Below are positions 7,729-16,939 of a stretch of 62,412 nucleotides of DNA, piece by piece. The translations under genes and the position numbers were made by a program. The stretch lies in the NCBI GenBank assembly GCA_025655575.1, contig JAHXIP010000021.1, positions 1 to 62,412 of the forward strand, written 5' to 3'. How positions within the stretch are numbered: position 1 is the first letter of the stretch; each line of letters opens with the position of its first letter. This DNA comes from Candidatus Thiodiazotropha sp. (ex Monitilora ramsayi) (GTDB taxonomy: Bacteria; Pseudomonadota; Gammaproteobacteria; Chromatiales; Chromatiaceae). The notes under the pieces were generated by a model. The model worked only from the letters and a program-made list of their open reading frames with translations, did no database searches and was not told the DNA's origin.

Positions 7729-9584
7729 TGATTCGCATCTCCAGTGGTGGATTCGCTGCTACTGTCAAGCAGGCTGGCGACACCGAAGCGGGCCTGTATC
7801 AAGTAGTCATGCAACAGGGTTTTTCGCTGTTCGAGTACATGGGATGCCATCTGCTGTAGTTGCTGCGCTTCTTTTCCACGTAGCTGAGTAACCTGCTTTA
7901 CCAGTGAGGGTATGCTTTTCTCGAGGTTCTTGATACGTGCTGCAAAGGCTTCAAACCGACCCTCTGTCTGTTGTCTGGCCAGTGTGAGGTCTTCTACCAG
8001 CTTTCTGGTCTTTTCAAGCGTCAGGTCCAGCTCTCGCATCTGCTTTTTCAGGGTCCAGATTCTGGCCGGATGCTCGGTGACTGTCCGCCAGACAAGGATG
8101 CCTTCCATGAGTCTGGCGCCCTCTTGCTGGCTGGCAAGTCTGCCGCCTCTGTTATGGCGCTTGATCAGTCCGTCAATCTTCTCCAACCTTTTCAGCCAAC
8201 TCTTCTCGTCTTCTGTGGTGAGCATGAAAGCCGGTTCTTCAGGTGAAGCGGCCCGCTCGTAGAGAGCTTGCAGTTCGTCCCGCTCTTTCTCCAGCTGTTT
8301 CACCGCATCCCCTTCGAGAAAGGCATCCACTTTTTGCTGTTGTTTGGCATAAGCTGCGATTCGTACATCCAGCATGCTTTGGTAGGAAGCGATCTTTTCC
8401 TGCCACTGGTGCAGGTTGCGCTCCATCAGGCGTAGATCTTTGTAGTCCTGAAGACGCTCCTGAAACTCGTTCTTCGAGAGCAGAACAGGGAGCTGGGCGC
8501 GTAGCCCCTGTTCTTCCGGCAAAACTTCCACGTTGGGTTGATTCGTTGCATTCAGCAGGTTGTCAGGGAAGTTGCTTTGCTGGATGTTGACCATGGCCTG
8601 GTCCAGCTCGTTAATCGATGTGTTGAACCTTGCGATGGCATCCCTGTAGCCTTGCAATGACTGTTGATCGGCTTCCAGCAAGGCGAGAGCATAGGGGATG
8701 GCCAGCTGTACTTCGAGGACAGCAGGTTCATCAGTTGTACGCTCGGCGAGCATCTGCCAGGGCACCAATGCCTGCTCCGGCTTGTTTTGCTGTAGTGATG
8801 CCCAGCCAGCACCCAGCAACGCCTGGTTACTTGACGGACCATGCAGTCTGACTTTCTGCAGGGCTTCCAATGCAGGTTCCGGCTGTTGCGATTCCAGCAT
8901 CAGATAGCCGAGCAGTAGATTGGCGCGATCTCGGATTGCTTTTTGTTCTTCGCTACTGCCAGAGCTGGCACCGATCTCCCTCAGCAGATTATATCCTTTT
9001 GCTTGTTCATCCTGACGCAAGTGGGCAATGGCCTGATTGAAATCGCCATAGAGCGACCACTCTGTCTCACCAGATACCTTCGGTAGTGTCTCAAGCGCTT
9101 GCGTGTCTTCCTTGTCGAGCAGTTGTATCAGACCCAGCAGGTTGAGGCTTTCGTCATGTTCAGAGGGTTTCAGGGCAGTGCCGACCTTCGAGAGTGCGCC
9201 TTTGGCTGCCTGTCGGTCATCCCGACGGTGACGGGACTTGGCCAGGTGTAACCAGGCCCGGCTTTGTAGTTGGGGAGAAGCAGACTGCTCCAATACACGC
9301 TGGAATATGGTCTCCGCTGTATCGGGCATGCCGTATGCCAGATAGAGTCCTCCCAGTAGCAGCTCGGGTTCATCTTCGTAGGCCTGCATGAGGCCCTGCT
9401 TCCTGGCGGAGAGCAGGCGGACGATGGCTTGAAAATAGTTCTCTTGATAGAGCTGAAAGAGTGCTTCTCCGTAGTGGAGATCGCGCAACGCCTCAGGTTC
9501 CCCTGGCTTGACTGCAGCTTGTGCAGCCATCGGCAAGGTGAGTGAGAGCGTCAGTAGGATGGAATAGCGCAGGCCGGATCGCAA
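7725..9584 (-). CDS. Exported TPR and coiled-coil protein (619 aa)
   Basis: It begins with a Sec signal peptide (MRSGLRYSILLTLSLTLPMA, cleavage near AAQAA). Residues about 35-330 contain TPR-like helical pairs (YGEALFQLYQENYFQAIVRL, EPALEALQKVRLHGPSSN, PEQALVPWQMLAERTTDEP). From about residue 380 to 590 the sequence is Glu/Gln/Lys/Leu-rich and predicted coiled coil. It starts 4 bases after the upstream gene and ends in a 4-base overlap with the 941-aa TPR lipoprotein. It is probably a periplasmic scaffold of the operon's complex. No catalytic motif was seen. Confidence 0.87.
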   Translation of the reverse strand: MRSGLRYSILLTLSLTLPMAAQAAVKPGEPEALRDLHYGEALFQLYQENYFQAIVRLLSARKQGLMQAYEDEPELLLGGLYLAYGMPDTAETIFQRVLEQSASPQLQSRAWLHLAKSRHRRDDRQAAKGALSKVGTALKPSEHDESLNLLGLIQLLDKEDTQALETLPKVSGETEWSLYGDFNQAIAHLRQDEQAKGYNLLREIGASSGSSEEQKAIRDRANLLLGYLMLESQQPEPALEALQKVRLHGPSSNQALLGAGWASLQQNKPEQALVPWQMLAERTTDEPAVLEVQLAIPYALALLEADQQSLQGYRDAIARFNTSINELDQAMVNIQQSNFPDNLLNATNQPNVEVLPEEQGLRAQLPVLLSKNEFQERLQDYKDLRLMERNLHQWQEKIASYQSMLDVRIAAYAKQQQKVDAFLEGDAVKQLEKERDELQALYERAASPEEPAFMLTTEDEKSWLKRLEKIDGLIKRHNRGGRLASQQEGARLMEGILVWRTVTEHPARIWTLKKQMRELDLTLEKTRKLVEDLTLARQQTEGRFEAFAARIKNLEKSIPSLVKQVTQLRGKEAQQLQQMASHVLEQRKTLLHDYLIQARFGVASLLDSSSESTTGDANQ

Positions 9585-9588
9585 GGGA

Positions 9589-10161
9589 TCACTCCCATTC
9601 CCGGACCTCGAAGTCCGGTTGCTGCATAGCGATGCTGTCGACGATTTTTAGTTCAAGGTATTTCGGGCCTATGCCCTTGGAGAATGTGACGGTGGCGCCA
9701 CGCTTGTAGTCTCTGCCTTTCGGGCCAACACCGGTGAAGAAAGCGACGAGTTCATGCTCACCCGATTTAAGGTTGCCGAGATAGAGGCGTTGTACACCAC
9801 CCCGGTGCAGCGCCATGGTTTCACGCTCGGTATAGAGGTGGTTGGTCAGCTCTTTATCGTCGATTTGTAGCTGGACCGAATCGAGCTTGAAGTATTTGCC
9901 GATGTCCATGGAGAGAAAAACCGAGACCTGGGTGTTACCGGGAAACAGCAACTCCTCCTCCAGGATGAAGAGTTCCCGATTGAGTTCCAGAACGGACTTT
10001 TTCAGATCTTGTACCTGCTGGTCCAGGGCTTTGCTCTGGTCGGCGGTGGACTCCGCCCACGCCAGAGAGATGACCATGTAGAAGGTAAGAAAAATCAGGA
10101 TGCGTGCGAAGGTCTTCAAGGTGCTGGTTTCCAAATAATATGTGCCCGAGATGGAGCTCAT
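9589..10161 (-). CDS. Exported 190-aa protein heading the TPR-TonB-ApbE operon
   Basis: It has a signal peptide (KTFARILIFLTFYMVISLAW, cleavage near AWAES), a short coiled coil (about residues 38-70, DQQVQDLKKSVLELNRELF) and a beta-rich C-terminal domain with HRGGVQRLYLGNLKSGEHEL. I recall homologues being labelled 'AraC family regulator' in databases, but no DNA-binding motif is visible and the export signal argues against it. Residues 151-157 read DYKRGAT, which fits the Asp-x-x-x-Gly-Ala-Thr spacing of ApbE flavinylation sites; because apbE is in the same operon, this is a candidate FMN acceptor (inference). The ATG at 10161 has no good ribosome site; a TTG at 10119 would give a more typical signal peptide (MKTFAR). 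Confidence 0.8.
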   Translation of the reverse strand: MSSISGTYYLETSTLKTFARILIFLTFYMVISLAWAESTADQSKALDQQVQDLKKSVLELNRELFILEEELLFPGNTQVSVFLSMDIGKYFKLDSVQLQIDDKELTNHLYTERETMALHRGGVQRLYLGNLKSGEHELVAFFTGVGPKGRDYKRGATVTFSKGIGPKYLELKIVDSIAMQQPDFEVREWE

Positions 10162-10503
10162 AAATCTATATGAATTAGGACGTTGCGTTTGCGATCATAG
10201 TCACAGCTTGGCACGGGGTTTTGGTGTTGTATTCCCAAATGTGCAAATCATAGCGGAACTGGATTCCTATCGCCACGAATCGCTTATTTTTTGATTTCTG
10301 TTATGTTGTCTGGCCGTGCAACACCTTGTCTCGTGTTAGTTGGATAAAATACCTTCAATACAGTGTGTTATGCCACTTGTGATTAGGTTACGCGAGATAT
10401 CATTTGATTTGGTGTGTTCTAGGTAAACTATTGTTATTTATAGTGTTTATGGGTGATCTGGTGGGTATTCCCTCTGATTCATCCAGCGGTTGTTTAATGG
10501 GCA
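10162..10503. promoter_or_regulatory. Divergent intergenic region, 342 bp
   Basis: This AT-rich stretch lies between the minus-strand operon start (10161) and the DUF3187 gene (10504) and must contain the promoter of at least the minus-strand operon. I see no convincing -35/-10 pair, operator palindrome, RNA gene or small ORF. Confidence 0.4.
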
Positions 10504-11526
10504 ATGGGGAATCTCTTTGTGATGTGTAGAAAAATCTGGATTTGTCTCCTTGGCCTATATTCCGGATACCTTTCAGCTGGCCAGCCTGGCGATAGCCTGG
10601 TGAAAGCCCCTTTTTCGGTATCGAACACCAATCCCTTTATCCTTATTCATGGCTTGCCGACAGTACAGAGTGCATCGATTCTCGAGGCTGATCATTCGAT
10701 CTTTCAATGGCAGCTGGATCTCACCAATCATTCGAAATCATCAACGACAGGCAGTGAATCGATCAGTTTGGATGGAGAGACTTACCGTGCAGTATTGATC
10801 TGGAAACGAGGTTTAGGGAATGGTTGGCAGATCGGTGCTGAGTTGCCTCTGATCTCACATCAGAATGGTGTGATGGATAACTTCATTGAAGGTTGGCACG
10901 ACCTTTTTGGTTTATCCAATAGTGATCGTGAACCCTGGCCGAAAAACCGTCTGCTGTTTCGCTATGCGAGAGAGGGTTCGACTGCGTTCGAAGTAACTGA
11001 TGGCACCAGTGGGGTGGGTGATATCAGGTTCCTCGCCTCAAAAGTGCTGAGCCAATCATCTGCTGGTAATTTATTGACCATTCATGCTGCTCTCAAACTA
11101 CCGACTGGTGATGCCGACAGGTTACAGGGTAGTGGTGCAGTAGATCTGGCTGTCTGGGTGAGCGCTGCTGCACCAACATTGTGGCCCGATATGAGAATTG
11201 GGGGATTTGCTCAGATTGGAGTGCTAGCGATGGGAGAGGCAGATGTGATGCCGGAATTACAGCGTGATTCGGTCTGGTTTGCTGGTGCGGGTGTGCATTG
11301 GGAGGCTTTTGATTGGTTGACGCTGAAGGGTCAAATCGATGTCCATGGTGCCTTTTATCGAAGCGGCCTGGATCAGTTGGGGCTAAGGTCCACACTTTTA
11401 ACGGTCGGTGGAACCATCCCAATGGACCAAGGACGCAGTGCTATCGATCTGGCCATTGGGGAAAATCTGGCGACCGACTCCGTTCCAGATTTCATGATAA
11501 ATCTGGCTTACCGGATGCGATTCTGA
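10504..11526 (+). CDS. DUF3187 family outer-membrane protein
   Basis: The 340-aa product has a signal peptide (KIWICLLGLYSGYLSAG) and family-typical blocks: NPFILIHGLP, GNGWQIGAELPLISHQNGV, FIEGWHDLFGLSN, TSGVGDIRF and LKLPTGDADRLQGSGAVDLA. It ends in an aromatic (YRMRF), as outer-membrane barrels do. DUF3187 proteins are predicted barrels of unknown function. An alternative ATG at 10522 also precedes the signal peptide. A strong terminator follows at 11537. It stands alone between the TonB-ApbE operon and the minus-strand cytochrome genes. Confidence 0.88.
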   Translation: MGNLFVMCRKIWICLLGLYSGYLSAGQPGDSLVKAPFSVSNTNPFILIHGLPTVQSASILEADHSIFQWQLDLTNHSKSSTTGSESISLDGETYRAVLIWKRGLGNGWQIGAELPLISHQNGVMDNFIEGWHDLFGLSNSDREPWPKNRLLFRYAREGSTAFEVTDGTSGVGDIRFLASKVLSQSSAGNLLTIHAALKLPTGDADRLQGSGAVDLAVWVSAAAPTLWPDMRIGGFAQIGVLAMGEADVMPELQRDSVWFAGAGVHWEAFDWLTLKGQIDVHGAFYRSGLDQLGLRSTLLTVGGTIPMDQGRSAIDLAIGENLATDSVPDFMINLAYRMRF

Positions 11527-11536
11527 AACGTTAGGG

Positions 11537-11583
11537 AAGCACTGAACAAGTGTGACCATCCATGACTTGTTCAGTGCTTTCTT
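11537..11583 (+). terminator. Rho-independent terminator after the DUF3187 gene
   Basis: A perfect 15-bp stem, AAGCACTGAACAAGT (11537-11551) with ACTTGTTCAGTGCTT (11565-11579), encloses a 13-base loop and is followed by TCTTTT. It lies between two convergent genes; only the plus-strand reading has the T tract. Confidence 0.85.
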
Positions 11584-11590
11584 TTCCTCA

Positions 11591-13153
11591 CTACTGAATC
11601 TGATTGAAGACTGTCAGGCTATCGAGCATGGCGCTGTTGCCGAGATTTGTACCAAACAGATCTGTGAAGCGACCTTGCTCCCCGTGCAGTGCCAGATAGT
11701 TGAGTGCCACAGTCTGCACCAGCAGGTTGACATTGTTGGCGGCCGGGCTGGAGGCGTTGTTCACTGAACCGTCGGCACTGAAGGTACCGATCTGCTGTCG
11801 CACCAAATCACCATTGATCAATGCGGGTTGGCTGCCCGGGTTGTAGACCAGGAAAAAAGAGGCCGATGTGGACTGATTGTCACTGGTCCAGACGCCCTTG
11901 CCCCCGCCATCCTGTGAGTTATCCAACGTGCCATTGCTTGAGACAGAGCCATCACTGAAGACATAGAGCATCAGTGGTGTACCTTTGCGCGCGGCATACT
12001 CCAGGCAGGCTCCCATGCAACGGCCGGCACGCAGATCCCGGATCTCACCCACGGCACGGTCACCGGTGTGGTAATCGTAACCACCCATGGTGATAGTGCC
12101 GGCGCCGGCATAGCCGTTGACCACCAGCTTCATGACCGAGGCGGTTTTGCGGAATTCAGAATCACCATCGAATTCCGTTTGACTGAAAATGGGTCCGATG
12201 ATGTCGGTGTCCTGGGTGACATCGAGTTCGGCCGGATCACCATAGCGGTCGACCAGGTCGGCACTCTTCACATAACCGCATCGCACCAGTTCCTTCACTA
12301 CTGCATCTGTGGTGATGCCCGTGTCCACGCTGGCCAGCTTCATATCTGAGATACGCTGTATGGCCTCCATGACCGCTACGGCATCCGATTGATTGAGCAG
12401 TCCCACCAGCTTGCCGGTATCGATCAGGCCGGAGACGTCACTGGGGCGGTCGACCTTGGTCGGGCGTACCGTAAGATCGATCATGTCTGCCGGGGCAATG
12501 GAGTTGCCACCGGAGTCGGAGCTGCGTGAACCGATCAGGGTGAGTAGTTCACCGTCCGCACCACAGCGGTTGATGGCGTACATCGGATTGTGGGGATTGA
12601 TACTGGTGTCGTTTTCCGATCGAGCCGGGATGACGGCGCCGTTGGTCATAGCCCAGCCGGCGGTGTTAAATCTCTCCTTGATACCTCTGAGCATGGCACT
12701 GTCGGAGTGGAAGGCCAGTCCCAGGTCTGCATCGATAAAATCGTTGAGACCTGTGTTTGGATTCACGATGGGAGGGATCATGTCGCCCGGTAGACCAAGG
12801 CGGCTATATCCGGCAGTCGAGAGAAAATCCATTTGGCTGCCCTGGCCCACCAGGACGTTGGAACCGGCGATATTGGCACCACCCGCCAAGTCAAAGCAGA
12901 TAAACGGGATCTTACCGCCACCCAATGTGCTGATGTCGCACCGGTCGGGAAGCTTTAAAGCCTGTAGATCAGGAGAGAGCGCGGCATGGGCCTCACGGGG
13001 ATTGGCAAAGAGACTAAACAGAGAGGGTGCAGTGACGGCTGCCATCCCCTTCATCAACCCCTGGCGGATGAAATCACGTCTGCTCATCGGACGCGGATGG
13101 TCCGGATATAGCAAAGGGGCGTCTGGTGAGAGGTTTTTCACTTTTCTGCGCAT
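11591..13153 (-). CDS. Tat-exported DUF1501-like protein
   Basis: This 520-aa protein carries a twin-arginine signal (SRRDFIRQG at residues 24-32, then a hydrophobic stretch and ANPREAHA), so it is probably exported folded or with a cofactor. The body resembles DUF1501-type secreted proteins, with FICFDLAGGANIAGSN, GLAFHSDSAMLRG, the GGYDYHTG segment and LMLYVFSDGSVSSNG. Databases sometimes label close relatives 'general secretion pathway protein GspF', which the sequence does not support. The ATG at 13153 is favoured by GGAAG 7 bases upstream over a TTG at 13159. It is the third gene of a minus-strand operon after the monoheme protein and the LamG/diheme lipoprotein. Similar pairs of a DUF1501 protein with a haem/LamG protein are common in Planctomycetes. 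Enzymatic activity is unknown. Confidence 0.82.
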   Translation of the reverse strand: MRRKVKNLSPDAPLLYPDHPRPMSRRDFIRQGLMKGMAAVTAPSLFSLFANPREAHAALSPDLQALKLPDRCDISTLGGGKIPFICFDLAGGANIAGSNVLVGQGSQMDFLSTAGYSRLGLPGDMIPPIVNPNTGLNDFIDADLGLAFHSDSAMLRGIKERFNTAGWAMTNGAVIPARSENDTSINPHNPMYAINRCGADGELLTLIGSRSSDSGGNSIAPADMIDLTVRPTKVDRPSDVSGLIDTGKLVGLLNQSDAVAVMEAIQRISDMKLASVDTGITTDAVVKELVRCGYVKSADLVDRYGDPAELDVTQDTDIIGPIFSQTEFDGDSEFRKTASVMKLVVNGYAGAGTITMGGYDYHTGDRAVGEIRDLRAGRCMGACLEYAARKGTPLMLYVFSDGSVSSNGTLDNSQDGGGKGVWTSDNQSTSASFFLVYNPGSQPALINGDLVRQQIGTFSADGSVNNASSPAANNVNLLVQTVALNYLALHGEQGRFTDLFGTNLGNSAMLDSLTVFNQIQ

Positions 13154-13188
13154 ATTCAATCTTCCGTCTTATAGAGTTCCCAGGAGTT

Positions 13189-15723
13189 TTACTGGAGTAG
13201 CAGTGCGGCGCTTCCCAACACCGAGGCACAAGCCGCCTTGGTAACGATGCTCGTGCGATCTGCACTACAGGGTCCCCCACACCGGGCTAGGCCATCCGGC
13301 AAGCCATCAGGATTCGAGTTGCCACTGCTGTCATATGGTTTGAGATCTGAGGTGTCGGTCAACAACAGCATCAGTTCTGCTCTGACGTCAGCTGGGACAG
13401 GTTGCGTGGCAATGTTCTGGCCGAGGAAGGTATCGATAATGGGGTTCACCACCTGATCCTGCCAAGTGTTATCGACAATATCATTGGCATCGGTCGAGAA
13501 GTTGAGACCGGGGAAGAAGCTGCTTCTCAGACCATTGTCATCAACCAGTTCACTACAATACTCGATGGCCAGCTGTGAGACGGCTACCTGATGCGAGGAG
13601 AGAAATCCGTTGATGATTTCCGAGGAGGGCAGCTGCTGTTTGATCGTAGCGTAGGTCGATGCCACGGCACTGTTGGTACGCGGTACACCGGTCAGCATCG
13701 ACATGCTGGCGCTGATCTCTTCGAAGGTTCGCAGGCCGATCTGTGAGACTGGATCGTTATCAGCGGGTACTGCAGGTACTGGTATTGCCGGTTCCGTATA
13801 GACGTTGGTGTTCGAGCCGAGTCGCTCGAAGGTGAGGAAAAACTCATCACTGTCTGAACCTTTCTCCAGTGGGATGGTGGTGCCGATTCTGGAAAGTGAC
13901 TGGCCGTTGGCCGTGTAATCGGTGCCGTTGATCGTGGTGACCAAGTGGTCATACGCCTGGCCCATGGCTGATTCCTTACCGTTGATACCAATACGCATAC
14001 CCTCCAGAGGGATCGACCCCGGCGTGACTGTAGTATCCAGGCTAATGAATCGGGCATCACGGAATTGATAACTGTAGTTATCGAACTGGCTCACCTCAAA
14101 CATGATATAGCTCTGTGGGAGGCCAACCAGATCGGTGACATTAAACAGCAGGTAGTACTTCTCTCCGACGCCGGCTGCAAAATTCTGTGTAATCTGCGGC
14201 TCAGTCAAGGCTCGGTTGTGAACTGCAAGAAGACGGACCTTACCAGCCCAGGGGTTGGTGCCGGAGGGTTCGCTTCCCAACACTAGCGCATAGCTGTCAT
14301 CCCAATCGCTGAGATTGCCCGATGCGGTAGCGTCGATGTCATCGGTGAAGACGCCGTTGACATAAATGCGACGGCCGTTGGCAGGATCGTAGGTGATAAC
14401 CACATGTTGCTCGGAAGCCTGCAGGTCCTCATCGGCATCGGCGGTAGAGTGGGCAGGCTCACCATTGCCATCCGTCGTACTTGAGCGATGCATGAAGTCG
14501 TAATTGTACAGGGTTTGGCCCAACGTAAAGTTACGTACGTTGTCACCTGCCGAATAACTTATGATACGGGCTGGTCCTTCCTGAGTGACATTGGCGGGAA
14601 CCAACCAGGCTTCGACGGAGTACTCGCCAGTGGCCTGAATCAGTTGTGTCAGTTTGCTACTGTCACCCGTGACGCCCTGGGCCTTACCGTTGCGGAATTC
14701 CAGTCCCCAACCTTCAACCCAGGAGACATCTCCACTTTTGGTCAGGTTGATTGCGGGATCGACACCGCTGGTGTCATAGGCAATATCGCCAGTGCCGGTC
14801 TTGAATTCATATAGTGCAATCACATCTGTCTCATGCCGGCTGCCGCCACTGGCGACGATACCGTCCGGTAGTGAGAGCGCTCCACTAACGACCAAATCAG
14901 GATCGATTGGTGTGGGCAGGATGCCGTCTGCCATCTGTGTAATGGCAGTTTCCATTTCTAATGCGTTGCTTGGGCAGTCATCCCAGCAGTTATGCAATTC
15001 CAATAGACGCAACACCAGGCGGGAATTTGCCGGTGTGTCCAGATCAATTGAAGTTTTGACAGAAGCGTAGGCTGTATCGATATCTGTATCAGAAAAATAG
15101 GGCGACTGTGGTGCAATAGCCGTCTCGATATGGCACTCGATGCAATATTGGGTTAACAAGGGGTGTACATGAGTTGCAAAGAGTAGCGGGTCAACAGGAA
15201 ACTGCTTGCTCTCGCCGACTACCTTGTCGATGGGGGCTTCCAGTTCAATCTCCCGGCCAGTTGTGGTACCGGTGCCTACCCAAGCTTCTACATAGGTTGT
15301 GATAATGGATGCACAGGCGCTATCACTCGCCTCCCAGCAGTTGTGGCCATTTGCCACTTTGGTGACCAGGCTTGATGCATCCGGTTCGGCACGGTTGATA
15401 AAGGGATTGACTGCCTCGTATGCCAGATTGACATCATCCTCACGCACGAAGAGTGGGGCTTGCCCGCCAGTACCATGACACTCGCCACAACGGTTTTGCT
15501 TGCGCAGGGGTTCCCAAAGACTGACGCGGAAATTCTGAATATCCGTCGTGCGGGCTGCCGGACCGTTATAAGTGCTGGCAGGTGTCCCGTTTGTTATTGG
15601 CTGCCCCTCAGTGGAGACACCATCCTGACACCCCTGAATACCCAGGGTCAGAATGGATAGGAAACAGATCGGGAGGAGACGGCTCGCCCATCCCTGAGTG
15701 GTATTTTTTTTCCGTTGATGCAT
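13189..15723 (-). CDS. LamG-domain diheme c-type cytochrome lipoprotein
   Basis: This 844-aa protein starts with a lipoprotein signal (lipobox GIQGC, Cys32). Two small cytochrome-like domains carry c-type haem motifs: CGECH at 79-83 and CIECH at 194-198, each followed by a segment with NCW and an AWVG or MADG helix. Residues about 300-530 form a LamG/concanavalin-like beta-sandwich (EYSVEAWLVPANV, RRIYVNGVFTDDID, ALVLGSEPSG). A further beta-rich domain and a Cys-containing tail (CGGPCSADR) follow. The start at 15723 has AAGAGAG upstream; the longer frame to 15783 would overlap the preceding gene and spoil the signal. It lies 25 bases after the monoheme gene. It is probably surface- or periplasm-anchored, transferring electrons while binding a carbohydrate or protein ligand (inference). 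Confidence 0.87.
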   Translation of the reverse strand: MHQRKKNTTQGWASRLLPICFLSILTLGIQGCQDGVSTEGQPITNGTPASTYNGPAARTTDIQNFRVSLWEPLRKQNRCGECHGTGGQAPLFVREDDVNLAYEAVNPFINRAEPDASSLVTKVANGHNCWEASDSACASIITTYVEAWVGTGTTTGREIELEAPIDKVVGESKQFPVDPLLFATHVHPLLTQYCIECHIETAIAPQSPYFSDTDIDTAYASVKTSIDLDTPANSRLVLRLLELHNCWDDCPSNALEMETAITQMADGILPTPIDPDLVVSGALSLPDGIVASGGSRHETDVIALYEFKTGTGDIAYDTSGVDPAINLTKSGDVSWVEGWGLEFRNGKAQGVTGDSSKLTQLIQATGEYSVEAWLVPANVTQEGPARIISYSAGDNVRNFTLGQTLYNYDFMHRSSTTDGNGEPAHSTADADEDLQASEQHVVITYDPANGRRIYVNGVFTDDIDATASGNLSDWDDSYALVLGSEPSGTNPWAGKVRLLAVHNRALTEPQITQNFAAGVGEKYYLLFNVTDLVGLPQSYIMFEVSQFDNYSYQFRDARFISLDTTVTPGSIPLEGMRIGINGKESAMGQAYDHLVTTINGTDYTANGQSLSRIGTTIPLEKGSDSDEFFLTFERLGSNTNVYTEPAIPVPAVPADNDPVSQIGLRTFEEISASMSMLTGVPRTNSAVASTYATIKQQLPSSEIINGFLSSHQVAVSQLAIEYCSELVDDNGLRSSFFPGLNFSTDANDIVDNTWQDQVVNPIIDTFLGQNIATQPVPADVRAELMLLLTDTSDLKPYDSSGNSNPDGLPDGLARCGGPCSADRTSIVTKAACASVLGSAALLLQ

Positions 15724-15748
15724 GATCACTCTCTTGGCTGGCACGAGC

Positions 15749-16939
15749 TCAATCCCCTGCGCAATAGACGGCGGCTTCGGCAAAGACGCGTTTCATGTTA
15801 TAGCCGGACTTGAAGCTGGTGGTCATCGTGTCAATCTGTGCACGATCTGCACTGTCACCCGGTTCTCTGAGGCAGACTGCCTCGAATGCTTTGGTTACCT
15901 GGCATTCCGCAAAGGCATGGCTGTTGGCCAGCTCCTGACCCATCGAAGCTGCGCCGTTGCCCGAACCGGGGAGGCTGGTATCCCAACCGAGTACAGAGTT
16001 GGGACCTTCGCGCCAGTAGTTGATCCAACTGTCATCCACCGTGATGTATCCGTCTTTGAAATTGTTGCTGTTGATCAGATACTTGGGTTGGACGATACCC
16101 GGTGTGTAGTCAAGGCTTCCCGCCTCTTCATTGCCAGCCGGGTATTGGTAGTTATAGTAGGCGTAGGCCTCAGCCAAGGGCTCCATGCCGGCATGACAGC
16201 CGAGACAGTTGTTAAAATAGACCCGGCTGTCACCACCTGGACTATGCGAAACATCCTGGCGAACCCTGTCAGATGATCGGGTGGGATCCTTGATCAACTC
16301 CAGGTCTGTACAGAGATGGTTAAGCATGGTGAAACGGAACATCCCCCGGTTTGTGCCGTCGATGAAAAAGGCACGGGCAGCGGCACGTGTGGAAATGACA
16401 CCTGCGGCCCCACTGCTCGGTATGCCCGTTTCACCTGACTGAGTGGTTTTTACCAGTACATCTTTCAGATTGAGCCCCTGATCTTCCATGGCCTCGTAGT
16501 GAGCGTTATCACTGACTGAGTAGGCAGGGGCGTTACTGCCGACATAGAGGATATCGGCTGACAATAGCTGGTTGAACGGCTCTTCATCACGCACCATGCC
16601 GATAACGGTGGCTGAATAGTCGTTCAGGGGTGCGAATACGGTCTGTTCTTCGTTGGTCCAGGGTGTGGCCCAGTTTTTTACAGTGACATTGTAGAAATCA
16701 TCATGCTCAACGGCAATCATGGCTGCTGCCAAGGGGTCGTTGTTGTTGACGATCTCATCAACCATTAAGTCGAGTGTTGTGCTTGTGGGAGGTACACCTG
16801 CCAAACGGTCGTGCATGCGTTTGGCCTGCTCTCTTGGTCCGCCCATTGCTGTTGAGCAAACCAGCAAAAAAAGCGGTAGTGCCAGCAGTGCGGCGTGTAT
16901 CTGTTTTGAAGGTCGCTTTCTCAACTTCATTCCTGACAT
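15749..16939 (-). CDS. Exported monoheme protein with DUF1588-like haem segment
   Basis: The product has a signal peptide (HAALLALPLFLLVCSTAMG) and a single c-type haem motif, CLGCH at residues 245-249. This is followed by AGMEPLAEAYAYYNY, which resembles the haem segment of planctomycete-type DUF1588/DUF1592 proteins (CxxCH, then D/E-P-L-x-x-A-x-x-x-Y/F). The preceding ISTRAAARAFFIDGTNRGMF also fits that superfamily. Several starts are possible: TTG 16984, ATG 16960, ATG 16939 and ATG 16930. I chose 16939 because AGAGG lies 9 bases upstream. It is first of the three-gene minus-strand operon and divergent from the HzsA-related gene across about 300 bp that must hold both promoters. A weak TTGACG at 17155 faces the HzsA gene. 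Confidence 0.82.
   Translation of the reverse strand: MSGMKLRKRPSKQIHAALLALPLFLLVCSTAMGGPREQAKRMHDRLAGVPPTSTTLDLMVDEIVNNNDPLAAAMIAVEHDDFYNVTVKNWATPWTNEEQTVFAPLNDYSATVIGMVRDEEPFNQLLSADILYVGSNAPAYSVSDNAHYEAMEDQGLNLKDVLVKTTQSGETGIPSSGAAGVISTRAAARAFFIDGTNRGMFRFTMLNHLCTDLELIKDPTRSSDRVRQDVSHSPGGDSRVYFNNCLGCHAGMEPLAEAYAYYNYQYPAGNEEAGSLDYTPGIVQPKYLINSNNFKDGYITVDDSWINYWREGPNSVLGWDTSLPGSGNGAASMGQELANSHAFAECQVTKAFEAVCLREPGDSADRAQIDTMTTSFKSGYNMKRVFAEAAVYCAGD

Noticed and set aside
11591..13153. Naming this gene GspF (type II secretion)
   Set aside because: It has a Tat signal and DUF1501-like motifs, no GspF membrane helices, and no other Gsp genes nearby.
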